From positions 744,001 through 808,000 of the forward strand of contig NZ_CP014578.1 in NCBI RefSeq assembly GCF_001634365.1: a stretch of 64,000 nt of DNA. The letters are read 5' to 3'. Below are positions 51,917 through 61,125 of the stretch, one piece after another. The notes below the pieces were generated by a model, which saw only the letters and a program-made list of their open reading frames with translations, was not told where the DNA came from and searched no databases. This DNA comes from Paraburkholderia phytofirmans OLGA172 (GTDB lineage Bacteria; Pseudomonadota; Gammaproteobacteria; Burkholderiales; Burkholderiaceae). Made by a program: the position numbers and the translations under genes. The number at the start of each line of letters is the position of its first letter. Positions within the stretch are counted from its first letter, which is position 1.

Positions 51917-52189
51917 TCAACCGACGCTCTCTGCAGCGACTTGCTGGCTGCTTTGCCGGTATACAGCGACAGACAGGCCGATAAGCGGCACCGCAAATGC
52001 CAGGGCAGATGCTTCGACGCCGCTTACGATGTCCCGGGTCGCTATTGACAGTCCCATTGCTAAAGCAGGGCCACCCGCGACGGTGATCAGCAGATTAGCC
52101 CACCACAGCGGCCCGTTGCTCCCGGCTGCCGCCGCAATGATCGCGGCTACCGATGCCCCATATACCAAAAAGCCCAGCAGTGCGTCCAT
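51917..52189 (-). CDS. Small membrane protein, 90 residues
   Basis: Start MDALLGFLVYGASVAAIIAA at 52189 with GGAGG 6-10 nt upstream; the longer frame to 52468 has no such support. Three hydrophobic segments (LLGFLVYGASVAAIIAAAA, WWANLLITVAGGPALAMGL, ALAFAVPLIGLSVAVYR) and a short polar tail. Family not recognised. It is isolated between an IS110 remnant and the aminotransferase gene, pointing away from the latter. Confidence 0.6.
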   Translation of the reverse strand: MDALLGFLVYGASVAAIIAAAAGSNGPLWWANLLITVAGGPALAMGLSIATRDIVSGVEASALAFAVPLIGLSVAVYRQSSQQVAAESVG

Positions 52190-53016
52190 TCTCGGCCTCC
52201 GTAAATCTCGCGGTTGTGGGGCAAGTCTATCTGAGAAGGGAAATTCGAAGGGGTGTTTGGTATCACGAAATGGGCCTGAACTGTGCGGAAGGCCCCATAC
52301 GGCGAAAAAAGGGCAGCAATAGCCCATTCGAGCGGGCCGGGGACCGGCAAAGTAGTACCAAAAGCGCCGGTTGGCCCGATGTCCAATACGTGCGCCCGGC
52401 AATCGGTCACGCGCGGCGGCCCAGGAGATGTCTGGGCGTCGTCTGCGTTGATCGCTAATAGGCGTCAAAAACCAGTATGCCCATTACCGGTCACTGCCGG
52501 CATTTCGGAAATGGATACCGATTGCCAAAGATAAAGCGATCTTCGAACTTCCGCACCGTTGCATAAAATGCACACCGATTTATTGCCGGCGGCAGTTACC
52601 CCTCTTGTGTTGTTCAGCGCACGGATATCCCGGAGATCGAAACGTAATCTGCATGTAACGGCAAGGCAAAGGTGTTAGCGGCCTGGAGTGGCGCGAGGCA
52701 CGCATCAGGCTTTGTCATCATTCGGCTCGGAATTCCGGAGCCAGCGCGGGACACAGAATTAATACTTTCTGCACCGGGTTGACTGGCCAAATCGGGCGCA
52801 TGCCATTTTCAAGTGCGCGCTCGCGTCGAATCTTCAGACCAGAGGCAGAAGAAAAACAACAAGAACATAAGTCCGTAAATACAAGGCGACACTCGAAGTC
52901 CAAATAGACGGGACGGCGGGGTGTTGAGGGCGAGCGACAAAAACAGTTGGTTTCTGTCCGCTCACGGAATTCTTCTTATCGTTAGTTTCGGCTGTTTGAT
53001 AATAGGATATGAGCAT
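52190..53016. other. 0.8-kb region upstream of the capsule genes
   Basis: No supported gene. GC is lower than in the flanking genes from about 52490 on. It should hold the promoter of the aminotransferase and perhaps the whole rightward locus, but no JUMPstart element or clear promoter boxes could be identified. Confidence 0.4.
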
Positions 53017-54153
53017 ATGAACCTCAGATATCCCGTCTATTCTCCTTACCTAAACGGTCGCGAGAAAGCTTTGGTGGTCGATTGTATCGATTCGACATGG
53101 ATCTCGTCGAAGGGCAAATATGTAGGGCAGTTCGAGGATTCGTTTGGATCATGGCTGGGCGCGCAGCACGCGATTACCGTCAGCAATGGCACCGTCGCGC
53201 TGCACGTCGCGTTGGCCGCGTTGGGCATTGGCCCGGGCGATGAGGTGCTGGTTCCGACCTTGACCTACATTGCCTCCGCGAATGCAGTGAAGTACACCGG
53301 CGCGGATGTGGTGTTCGTCGATAGCGAGCGCGCTTACTGGCAAATCGACATTGAAGATGCCGAGCGCAAGATCACCAGCAGGACCAAAGCAATCGTCGTC
53401 GTGCATCTCTACGGTCAGGCTACTGACATGGATGCGGTGATGGCGCTGGCGAAAAAGCATTCGCTAAATGTGATCGAAGACTGTGCGGAGGCAATCGGAA
53501 CGCGATACGGCGACGCACACGTGGGCACGATTGGCGATGTCAGCTGCTTCAGCTTTTTCGGCAACAAGACCATTACGACCGGCGAAGGCGGCATGGTGGT
53601 GACCAACAACGCCGAGCTTGCCCGGAAAGTCAGGCATCTTAGAAGCCAGGGAGTGAGCAGCGAGCGGGAATACTGGCACGACGTAATCGGCTTCAACTAC
53701 CGGATGACGAATTTGTGCGCGGCGATTGGATGCGCGCAGATGGAGTCCATCGACGATCTGATCGCCAAGAAGCAGCAAATTGCCGAATGGTATCGGCAGA
53801 GCCTGGTCGGGCTGCCAGTGCGTACGCACGATACCAATCCGCGTACGCAACACAGTTACTGGATGGTATCCATTCTCGTCGACGACGCCCGCGAGCGCGA
53901 CGCGCTTCGCGCCGCGCTCCAGCTCGACGGTATCGAAACCCGTCCGCTGTTTTATCCGGTCCATCAGATGGAGATGTATGCGGCGCCGGGCCAAAATTTC
54001 CCGGTTGCGGACGACATCTCGCGCCGAGGCATCAACCTGCCGAGCTACCCGGCTCTGATGCGCGACGACATCACGTTCATCTGCGAGCGCATGCGTGACT
54101 TCTTCGCCCGACAGGAGACAAAAATGGAGCCTTTGCTGGAGACGAAAAGCTGA
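53017..54153 (+). CDS. DegT/DnrJ/EryC1 aminotransferase, perosamine-synthase-like
   Basis: 378 residues from the ATG at 53017 (MNLRYPVYSPYLNGREKALV), the family-typical start; a GTG 96 nt upstream is less likely. It is a PLP enzyme with SNGTVALHVALAALGIGPGD, EDCAEAIGTRYG and the PLP-lysine motif FSFFGNKTITTGEGGMVVT (about residue 185). Closest by eye to GDP-4-keto-6-deoxymannose 4-aminotransferase (Per), which makes GDP-perosamine; the precise keto-sugar cannot be fixed because no GDP-mannose dehydratase gene is in the window. It lies 248 bp before hddA. Confidence 0.82.
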   Translation: MNLRYPVYSPYLNGREKALVVDCIDSTWISSKGKYVGQFEDSFGSWLGAQHAITVSNGTVALHVALAALGIGPGDEVLVPTLTYIASANAVKYTGADVVFVDSERAYWQIDIEDAERKITSRTKAIVVVHLYGQATDMDAVMALAKKHSLNVIEDCAEAIGTRYGDAHVGTIGDVSCFSFFGNKTITTGEGGMVVTNNAELARKVRHLRSQGVSSEREYWHDVIGFNYRMTNLCAAIGCAQMESIDDLIAKKQQIAEWYRQSLVGLPVRTHDTNPRTQHSYWMVSILVDDARERDALRAALQLDGIETRPLFYPVHQMEMYAAPGQNFPVADDISRRGINLPSYPALMRDDITFICERMRDFFARQETKMEPLLETKS

Positions 54154-54401
54154 AGACGCCATCGCGGGCGCCCGGTTTTTGTTACGGCGACGAAGCGCTT
54201 TGACGGTCAAGTGAAGCGCCGTTCCAGTGTTGTTGTAAGGCTCGATCAGGTTTTGTATTCATCAGGCTGTCAAGGCAGTTGCATCAAGTATTCATTGTTA
54301 TTCGCTGTACTAATGTTTTGTTGATTGCGGTTTGGTTCTGATGTTGCTGTCAATACATAACAGGTTGACATGGCCGGTCTAATACCGAGAAAGGACAAAT
54401 C

Positions 54402-55436
54402 ATGACGCACTTCATCGCCCGCGCACGCGCGCCCCTGCGGCTTGGACTGGCTGGAGGCGGAACCGACGTTTCCCCTTACTCCGATCGTTTTGGCGGACTG
54501 GCGCTTAACGTCACCATTGACAAGTTTGCCTACGCGTCGATCGTGCCACGCGATGACGCGAAGCTCGAACTGAGCGCAGCGGATACGCAGGTGCGCTGGA
54601 TCGGAAATATTTCCCCTGAACTCCCGCCAATCAAGGGCCTGGGTTTGCATGTCGGGGTGTACAACCGGATCGTCAGGCAATTCAATGGCGGCCATCCGCT
54701 TGCCGTATCGATCACCACGCATTCAGAAGCACCTCCGGGATCCGGATTGGGTTCTTCGTCGACCGTCGTGGTCGCGCTCGTGCGGGCCTTTTGCGAACTG
54801 CTTTCGCTGCCACTCGGCGAATACGACGTCGCGAAACTGGCTTACGACATTGAACGGATCGATCTTGCCCTCGCAGGCGGCAAGCAGGACCAGTACGCGG
54901 CGACCTTTGGCGGCCTCAACTTCATGGAGTTTTATGGCGACAAGGTCATCGTCAATCCATTGCGGATCAAGCAGGAAACGAAGGCCGAGTTGGAGGCGTC
55001 GCTGGTGCTGTTCTACACCGGCGTATCGCGCGAATCGGCCAATATCATCAAAGAGCAAAGCAACAATGTGACGGAGAATTTGACCGATCCGCTTGCCGCT
55101 CTTCACGAAGTCAAGGTGGAAGCGACAAGAATGAAAGAGGCGATTTTGCGCGCCGACTTCGCCGGTTTTGCCGCCTCCATGCGCGACTCGTGGGAATCAA
55201 AGAAGCGCATGGCGAAAAACATTTCGAATCCGTCGATCGACGAGCTGTGGAGGATCGCCACCAACGCAGGGGCGAAAGCCGGCAAGGTCTCGGGCGCGGG
55301 AGGCGGCGGTTTCATGATGTTCTTCGTCGACCCGATCGACCGCTCGGCTGTGATGCGCGCGCTCGACAGCCGCGATGGCCAGGTCATGTCCTGCACGTTT
55401 ACCGACGTCGGAGCCCAATCCTGGAGGGTATCGTGA
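54402..55436 (+). CDS. hddA: D-glycero-alpha-D-manno-heptose-7-phosphate 1-kinase
   Basis: 344 residues, GHMP kinase family: RAPLRLGLAGGGTDVSPYSD at the start, ATP loop PPGSGLGSSSTVVVAL (about residue 110) and C-terminal GKVSGAGGGGFMMFF. It phosphorylates D-glycero-D-manno-heptose 7-phosphate at C1 (alpha) in the GDP-heptose pathway. It is the first gene of the hddA-gmhA-hddC-gmhB block. The ATG has AAAGGAC before it. Its stop overlaps the gmhA start (GTGA). Confidence 0.93.
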   Translation: MTHFIARARAPLRLGLAGGGTDVSPYSDRFGGLALNVTIDKFAYASIVPRDDAKLELSAADTQVRWIGNISPELPPIKGLGLHVGVYNRIVRQFNGGHPLAVSITTHSEAPPGSGLGSSSTVVVALVRAFCELLSLPLGEYDVAKLAYDIERIDLALAGGKQDQYAATFGGLNFMEFYGDKVIVNPLRIKQETKAELEASLVLFYTGVSRESANIIKEQSNNVTENLTDPLAALHEVKVEATRMKEAILRADFAGFAASMRDSWESKKRMAKNISNPSIDELWRIATNAGAKAGKVSGAGGGGFMMFFVDPIDRSAVMRALDSRDGQVMSCTFTDVGAQSWRVS

Positions 55437-56020
55437 GCATTACCGTCAACAACGAAATCGAAAAGACCGTCGCGGTTCTGAGCGCGCTCGCAAACAGCCG
55501 CCAGGTCATCGCAAACGTCGAGGCGCTGGCGCAGCAGGTCACGAAAGCGCTGCGCGCCGGCAACAAGGTGTTGCTCGCGGGCAACGGGGGCAGTGCGGCG
55601 GACGCGCAGCATATTGCGGGTGAGTTCGTTAGCCGGTTCAATTTCGATCGCCCGGGCTTGGCGGCGTTTGCCCTGACCGTCGATACCTCCGTGATGACGG
55701 CGATCGGCAACGACTACGGCTATGAAAAGCTGTTTGCGCGGCAGATCGAAGCCGTCGGCCGGCCCGGTGACATCTTCTGGGCGTACTCCACGTCCGGCCG
55801 CTCGCCGAATATTCTCCGCGCGCTCGAAGTCGCAAATGAACGGGGCTTGTTCAGAGTCGGCTTCACCGGCAACCATCCGGAGGGCGTAGCCGAAATGCGC
55901 GCCCGCACCGATCTCTGCATCGAGATCCCCTCGACGTCCACACCCAAGATTCAGGAAGGCCATCTGGTCTGCGGCCACATCGTGTGCGGCATTGTGGAAG
56001 AGAACATCTTCGCGTCATGA
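55433..56020 (+). CDS. gmhA: Sedoheptulose-7-phosphate isomerase
   Basis: 195 residues from a GTG at 55433 with GGAGGG 5-10 nt upstream, overlapping the hddA stop. SIS domain with LLAGNGGSAADAQHIAGEFV, YSTSGRSPNILRAL and zinc/active-site residues EGHLVCGHIVCGIVE. It converts sedoheptulose 7-phosphate into D-glycero-D-manno-heptose 7-phosphate, the first committed step. Length is normal for GmhA. Confidence 0.95.
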   Translation: MSITVNNEIEKTVAVLSALANSRQVIANVEALAQQVTKALRAGNKVLLAGNGGSAADAQHIAGEFVSRFNFDRPGLAAFALTVDTSVMTAIGNDYGYEKLFARQIEAVGRPGDIFWAYSTSGRSPNILRALEVANERGLFRVGFTGNHPEGVAEMRARTDLCIEIPSTSTPKIQEGHLVCGHIVCGIVEENIFAS

Positions 56021-56754
56021 GAAAAATGCTTCCATGTCTGATCCTGGCGGGTGGTCTCGGTACGCGTTTGCGGCCAGTGCTCGGCGAAGGTTTTCCTAAA
56101 GCACTGGCCAGTGTCGATGGCCAGCCGTTTCTCGCCTGGATGCTGCGCTGGCTGGAGCGGCAGCGGGTGACGGACGTCGTCCTGTCGCTGGGTTATGGAT
56201 GCGGCGAGATCACCCACTGGTTGTCACGGCAGTCCCTGGGACTGTCGGTGACGATCATCGAAGAGGACAAGCCGCTCGGCACGGGCGGCGCGATCTTGCA
56301 TGCGCTGTGGACCTGCGGCGCGCCGCGGATGATCGTCCTGAACGGCGACACGATCACGGATCTGGATCTGTGCAGCTTCGTCGAATTTTTCGATGTCGGG
56401 GGCGCCGACCTGGCCATTGCCGCGACGAGCGTGTCCGATGCGTCACGGTATGGAACGCTCGAATTCGACGCCGGATCGAGGCGCCTGATCGCATTCGAAG
56501 AAAAGCGCCCCGTGCAGGCGCCGGGGTTCATCAATGCCGGCGTGTATGCGGTCGATGCAGCCCGGCTGCTCGGCTTTGATTTACCCGAACGCTTTTCATT
56601 CGAAGACGATTTCCTGCGCCGCCAGATCACCTCTCTCGACATCCGCGTCTTCCCGGAGATCACGGAGTTCATCGATATCGGCATTCCGTCGGACTATGCG
56701 CGGGCCCAGCATGTGGTGCCGCTCATGTGTGAACAATCGGCCCATGACACGTAA
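56017..56754 (+). CDS. hddC: D-glycero-D-manno-heptose 1-phosphate guanosyltransferase
   Basis: 245 residues from the ATG at 56017, overlapping the gmhA stop (ATGA). It is a nucleotidyltransferase with the signature LILAGGLGTRLRPVLGEGFP, KALASVDGQPFL, DKPLGTGGAI and NGDTITDLD. It makes GDP-D-glycero-alpha-D-manno-heptose from GTP and heptose 1-phosphate. The upstream GTG at 55984 is within gmhA and not used. Confidence 0.93.
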   Translation: MRKMLPCLILAGGLGTRLRPVLGEGFPKALASVDGQPFLAWMLRWLERQRVTDVVLSLGYGCGEITHWLSRQSLGLSVTIIEEDKPLGTGGAILHALWTCGAPRMIVLNGDTITDLDLCSFVEFFDVGGADLAIAATSVSDASRYGTLEFDAGSRRLIAFEEKRPVQAPGFINAGVYAVDAARLLGFDLPERFSFEDDFLRRQITSLDIRVFPEITEFIDIGIPSDYARAQHVVPLMCEQSAHDT

Positions 56755-57349
56755 AGCGCTTTTCCTCGATCGGGACGGGGTCGTCAATATCGATTCCGGG
56801 TATGTGCACGAGCCGAACGAATGCGTGTTCGTCGAAGACATTTTCCAGCTTGTGCGAGCGGCGAATCACGCGGACTATGCGGTGGTCCTGGTCACGAACC
56901 AGGCGGGCATCGGCCGGGGTTATTTCCCGGTCAGTCAGTTCCAGGCATTCACTGATTGGATGTTGGGCGAATTCCAGAACAGGGGCGCGCGAATAGACCG
57001 TGTCTACTACTGCCCGCACCACCCGGAGTTCGGGCTGGGGGATTACCGGCAGGCGTGCGATTGCCGTAAGCCGCAGCCCGGCATGTTGGTCCAGGCGCGC
57101 GCGGACCTTGATCTGGACATGGAAGGATCGCTGATGATAGGCGACAAGCTGTCGGATCTGGAGGCGGCGGCGCGTGCCGGAGTGGGGCATCGTTTCCTGC
57201 TGGCGCCCATCGGCGGGCACGACCTCGAATTGCCCGCATCGCTCGGTTCGCGCATCGACTGTCTGTCCGAACTGACCGACTGGTTCGGACAGGACCGGCT
57301 GCGCGAGTCTGAACGTCAATCGGGCGTCACTCTGAGCGCCCGACCATGA
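56744..57349 (+). CDS. gmhB: D-glycero-D-manno-heptose 1,7-bisphosphate 7-phosphatase
   Basis: 201 residues, HAD family: ALFLDRDGVVNIDSGYVHEP (nucleophile and acid/base Asp), VVLVTNQAGIGRGYF, zinc site CPHHPEFGLGDYRQACDCRK and MIGDKLSDLEAAARAG. It removes the 7-phosphate between the HddA and HddC steps. The start overlaps hddC by 11 nt. The last 23 nt overlap the convergent hydrolase gene, so no terminator separates them. Confidence 0.95.
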   Translation: MTRKALFLDRDGVVNIDSGYVHEPNECVFVEDIFQLVRAANHADYAVVLVTNQAGIGRGYFPVSQFQAFTDWMLGEFQNRGARIDRVYYCPHHPEFGLGDYRQACDCRKPQPGMLVQARADLDLDMEGSLMIGDKLSDLEAAARAGVGHRFLLAPIGGHDLELPASLGSRIDCLSELTDWFGQDRLRESERQSGVTLSARP

Positions 57350-58652
57350 TCGGCGACGATAAAACGTTTCTGAAGAAGGGTTTGCCGACCGCCTTCAGGT
57401 AAAGCGTTCCGGAGGCGCTCGCCGGGAGCGCGATAACGGCCGTCGCCGGCGCATACCGATTCATCAAACGAAACCCGCCCCCCGCCAACGACTCATAGAG
57501 CTCGAGGTGATCGACGGTCGCAGCATGTGACAGTTTGACGGCGAGCGCGTTGCCGGAAAGATGTGTCTGCAGCGTGACGCAGTTGTCGATCCCGGGTTCC
57601 AGCGCCGTACCTTCCTCGTAATCGTTCCAGGTAATCAACTGCAGGAAGGGCAGTTGACGCGTGGCGCTGTAATTCTGGTTGATGAGATCGAAGGTCTGCA
57701 GCCAGGTATTGCCACAAGCTTGCGGCATATACTGCTTTTCCTTGGGCTTGGCCCACGAGGCCAGATCATCGTCGAAGCCCTTGAAGACGCCGCCAGTCGC
57801 TATCTTCGCCGGCTCCGTTCGCGCATACCGGTAGAACTCCTTTAGCTGGGATAGATTCGCAACGCTGACTTTGTGCGCCGCGGGGCCAGCGGTAACCCAC
57901 ACGAAGGCGCCCGCGCTGTAATCCCGGTCGAATCCCTGCTTGTGGATGTGAATCCAGGAAATCTCGGGATGCGCGGCCTGGATGCGCGACCAGTCGACTT
58001 TGCCGGACCAGTCCATGCCGAATTCGAATACCACCGGATGGCCGTTATACCTTAGGTATTGTCGGGAGGAAAAGTAGGTGCGTGAGATATAGTCGAGTTG
58101 AGAAAGGACCGTCTGAGTAACGTCACAGTCCTTGCAGCGATTGAAGGAGTAAGTCCCGCTGTCGACCATGATCGAGAACGAGAGATCGGGGAATTTCGCC
58201 AGTTCCGGCATCGACTTGCGCCACGCGACATCAATGGGTTCGGGCTGGTCGCGCGTATCTGGCTGGCCGCCGTGCGTATCTGTCTGGCCATACCAATCGA
58301 CGATGACGCCGTCGACACCGCGCGCCTGCATGTCCTTGAACGTCCGCAGCGCTTGCGCCGGATCGTCTGAGCGATAGCCTACCGAGACGCGGCGCGACGC
58401 GGGATCGGCCCACCACGGCAGATAGTGCGCAAGCACCTTGGTCGTGTGCCCCGGATAAAGCAGCGTGTGAATATTGACATTGGAAACTGATGTCGATCCC
58501 CCGAGATTACCGTTTGACGTGCCCGCGAAAGTAAGGCTTGCCGATGTATTCGGCGGCGCGAGCGTCTGGACCGATTCTTCGCATTGTGCAGTGAGGGGTA
58601 GCGCACTGAAACACATAGTCAGCACGGGCAGTATCCACTTAACTGTTCTCAT
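57327..58652 (-). CDS. Secreted GH71/GH99-like glycoside hydrolase
   Basis: 441 residues. A signal peptide (MRTVKWILPVLTMCFSALPLTAQC) is followed by a (beta/alpha)8-type domain: VLAHYLPWWADPASRRVSVG, GVDGVIVDWYGQTDTHGG, HPVVFEFGMDWSGKV, LITWNDYEEGTALEPGI. YLPWW and TWNDYxEG are features of GH71/GH99 and related endo-acting mannan/glucan hydrolases. A beta-sandwich follows (last 90 residues). It probably trims or releases the polysaccharide made by this locus, in the periplasm or outside. It is convergent with gmhB, overlapping 23 nt. Confidence 0.75.
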   Translation of the reverse strand: MRTVKWILPVLTMCFSALPLTAQCEESVQTLAPPNTSASLTFAGTSNGNLGGSTSVSNVNIHTLLYPGHTTKVLAHYLPWWADPASRRVSVGYRSDDPAQALRTFKDMQARGVDGVIVDWYGQTDTHGGQPDTRDQPEPIDVAWRKSMPELAKFPDLSFSIMVDSGTYSFNRCKDCDVTQTVLSQLDYISRTYFSSRQYLRYNGHPVVFEFGMDWSGKVDWSRIQAAHPEISWIHIHKQGFDRDYSAGAFVWVTAGPAAHKVSVANLSQLKEFYRYARTEPAKIATGGVFKGFDDDLASWAKPKEKQYMPQACGNTWLQTFDLINQNYSATRQLPFLQLITWNDYEEGTALEPGIDNCVTLQTHLSGNALAVKLSHAATVDHLELYESLAGGGFRLMNRYAPATAVIALPASASGTLYLKAVGKPFFRNVLSSPIMVGRSE

Positions 58653-58842
58653 GATTCAGAGCGTGAACCGAAAGTCTGCATTTTATGAATTATTCGCGGA
58701 CGTTGGTATTCCAGTCCAGCAGGTTTTGTTCCGTCAGCTCTATTTTCCGGACGCCTAGGCACGCAAGCCATGGTGCCCCGAGAACGGCCCCGCGGATTTT
58801 GCCCGGCGCCAGAGCACCGTTTTCATTTCTCGGAGTTTGCAA

Positions 58843-61050
58843 ATGCGCAACGATATCGGTCGCGAAAGAAGCCCCGCTATTGGTCAAGATGAATCGGCGC
58901 TATCGATGTTCGATGTGTTGGAAAATGTACTGACTTATCGATATCTTTTCCTCAGCGTCCTTTTGTCGGGACTGCTGCTGGGATGCGTCTACGTGTTGCT
59001 CGCCACACCCATGTACTCGGCTAACGCGCTGATCCAGATCGAGGACAAAAAGAGCAGTGCTTTGGGCTCGTTATCGACCGTGACACGGGCTCTCGATGTC
59101 AATGGTTCTCCGATTCTCGGCGAGATCGACGTGGCGCGTTCACGGACCGTCGTCACGCAGGCAGTCGAAGCAGCTGCTGCCGATACGACCTTCACGGTCA
59201 CGAACACTTTCCCCCTATTTGGCCGCTGGCTCGCCACGGTCCTGTCCAGAGAGCCGGATGGTCTCGCAAGCGCGCCGTTCGGGGCGACGCATTGGGCATG
59301 GGGGGGTGAGAACCTCACGCTGGGTTCGTTCGAAGTTCCCGCGGCTCAGATGGGCAAGCCCCACAAGCTCATTTATCAGGGTGACAACAAGTGGACGTTG
59401 CAGGACCGTAACGGCAATGAGTTGCTTGGCGGAACCATCGGGGTGCCCGCCGTCTCCGGCGACTACCGGGTCCTCGTGAAGGCGGTGGTCGGGCGTCCGG
59501 GAACCGAATTTAGCATCATCAGGCATGCGACGCAGGGGCAGGTCGACCGAATCATCAAGAAGCTCAACGTTGCCGAGACCAAGCGGGAATCCGGCGTGTT
59601 CGAGGTGGAATACAACGACGACAACCCGTTCTATGCCGCACGGCTCGTCAACGCGATTGCTGACGCGTACCTGGCGAACAACGTCACGCGCCGCGCCCAG
59701 GAGTCGGAACGCAGCCTGAGCTACCTCAACACCCAAATCCCGGCTGTGCGCGCCCGGCTGCAAAAAGCGGAAGAGGCACTCAATGCGTTTCGCTATCGCG
59801 AGGGCAGCATTGATGTGGAGGGCGAAATCAAGGTGTTGCTCGAACAGTCCGCGGCGGTCGAGAAGGCCAGACTCGAAACCAACCTGAGTTACCAGGAGCT
59901 GCGGTCAAAGTACCAGCTGGGTCAGGCGCCGCTGGATGCCGTACTGGGAAAACTCAAACAACTCGACGTCACATCGCACCAGCTGTCCGCCCGCATTGCG
60001 CAACTGCCTGGCTTGCAGCAGGAACTCCTGCGGCTCTCACGGGATGTGGAGGTCGAGAACCAGCTGTATGTGGGCCTCATGAATAATGCGCAGCAGTTGC
60101 AGATCGCTACTGCTGGCAATGGGGGCAACGCGTCGATCGTGGATCACGCGGAGGTGGCGGAGAAGCCGGGGCGCCCGAATCCGGTGCTCGCGCTGGCGCT
60201 CGGGGGCATGGCGGGCGCGTTATTCGGTTTCATTGCCACGCAGCTGACGGCACTCGGTTCAGGCCGGATTCGTGACCCGAAGCGGTTGGAAGCCTTGGTC
60301 GGTATCGATACGCTCGGTATCCTGCCGACTTCGCCGGCGCAGAGAATAGAGGCAAAAAAGGCAGAACATACCTTCCTGATCAGCGCAGAGGAAACGGAAA
60401 CACCGCTGGTCGAGGCCATGGAGAGCCTTGCGCTCGCGGTGCGATGCTCGCTTGCGGAGAAGGAAGGGGGCAAGGTCGTCCTGATCACTTCTGCGGTGCC
60501 CAACCAGGGCAAGTCGCTGATCTCGGCCAACCTTGCGTATCTGCTAGCCGAAAAAGGACTGAAGACCTTGCTGCTCGATGCGGACATGCGTCGATCCAAG
60601 TTCCATCGCTATCTTTCCGTCAATACCAGCAACGGTTTGTCCGGGGTCCTGCAGGGCACACTCGAGTCGGGCGACGTCATCGCCAAGCCGAGTGAGAATT
60701 TTCACGCGATGCCGGCAGGCAAGAAAACGAATAAGGCGGCAAAGCTATTGGGCTCCGACAATTTTGGACCGCTGATCGAGTCGCTGCGAGACGAGTACGA
60801 CATTGTCATCATCGATTCTCCGCCGGTCCTTCCGGTGCTCGATGCGGCAGCCATGTCGAGACATGCGGACATGACGGTTTTCGTGGCGCGGCAAGGGCAA
60901 GTGAGCTATGCCGAGGTCGTCGAATCGGTGGCGCGGCTCGCGAAGGTCGGGACGACTATCGATGGCCTGGTGTTTAACGGCTTTGCACCTTCACCGCTGC
61001 GTTACGGGTATTACTCGAATGCTTACCGGTACATATCTTCCCAGGACTAA
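58843..61050 (+). CDS. Polysaccharide co-polymerase with tyrosine autokinase (Wzc/BceF type)
   Basis: 735 residues from the ATG at 58843 (CGGAG 8-12 nt upstream); a TTG six nt earlier is ignored. N-terminal Wzz domain between two helices (about 30-55 and 445-465), coiled coil (about 290-400), then a BY-kinase domain: Walker A SAVPNQGKSLISANLA, Walker A' LLLDADMRRSKFH, Walker B IVIIDSPPVLPVLDA. The C-terminal tyrosine cluster RYGYYSNAYRYISSQD is the autophosphorylation site. It controls chain length and export. A partner phosphatase (Wzb) and outer membrane Wza are not in the window. Confidence 0.93.
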   Translation: MRNDIGRERSPAIGQDESALSMFDVLENVLTYRYLFLSVLLSGLLLGCVYVLLATPMYSANALIQIEDKKSSALGSLSTVTRALDVNGSPILGEIDVARSRTVVTQAVEAAAADTTFTVTNTFPLFGRWLATVLSREPDGLASAPFGATHWAWGGENLTLGSFEVPAAQMGKPHKLIYQGDNKWTLQDRNGNELLGGTIGVPAVSGDYRVLVKAVVGRPGTEFSIIRHATQGQVDRIIKKLNVAETKRESGVFEVEYNDDNPFYAARLVNAIADAYLANNVTRRAQESERSLSYLNTQIPAVRARLQKAEEALNAFRYREGSIDVEGEIKVLLEQSAAVEKARLETNLSYQELRSKYQLGQAPLDAVLGKLKQLDVTSHQLSARIAQLPGLQQELLRLSRDVEVENQLYVGLMNNAQQLQIATAGNGGNASIVDHAEVAEKPGRPNPVLALALGGMAGALFGFIATQLTALGSGRIRDPKRLEALVGIDTLGILPTSPAQRIEAKKAEHTFLISAEETETPLVEAMESLALAVRCSLAEKEGGKVVLITSAVPNQGKSLISANLAYLLAEKGLKTLLLDADMRRSKFHRYLSVNTSNGLSGVLQGTLESGDVIAKPSENFHAMPAGKKTNKAAKLLGSDNFGPLIESLRDEYDIVIIDSPPVLPVLDAAAMSRHADMTVFVARQGQVSYAEVVESVARLAKVGTTIDGLVFNGFAPSPLRYGYYSNAYRYISSQD

Positions 61051-61125
61051 ACAACGTTCACCGGCTGCCCAGCAGCTCCAGCTTGATCACAAGGCGGACG
61101 CGCATTGTCGCAATCGGGGATATTC

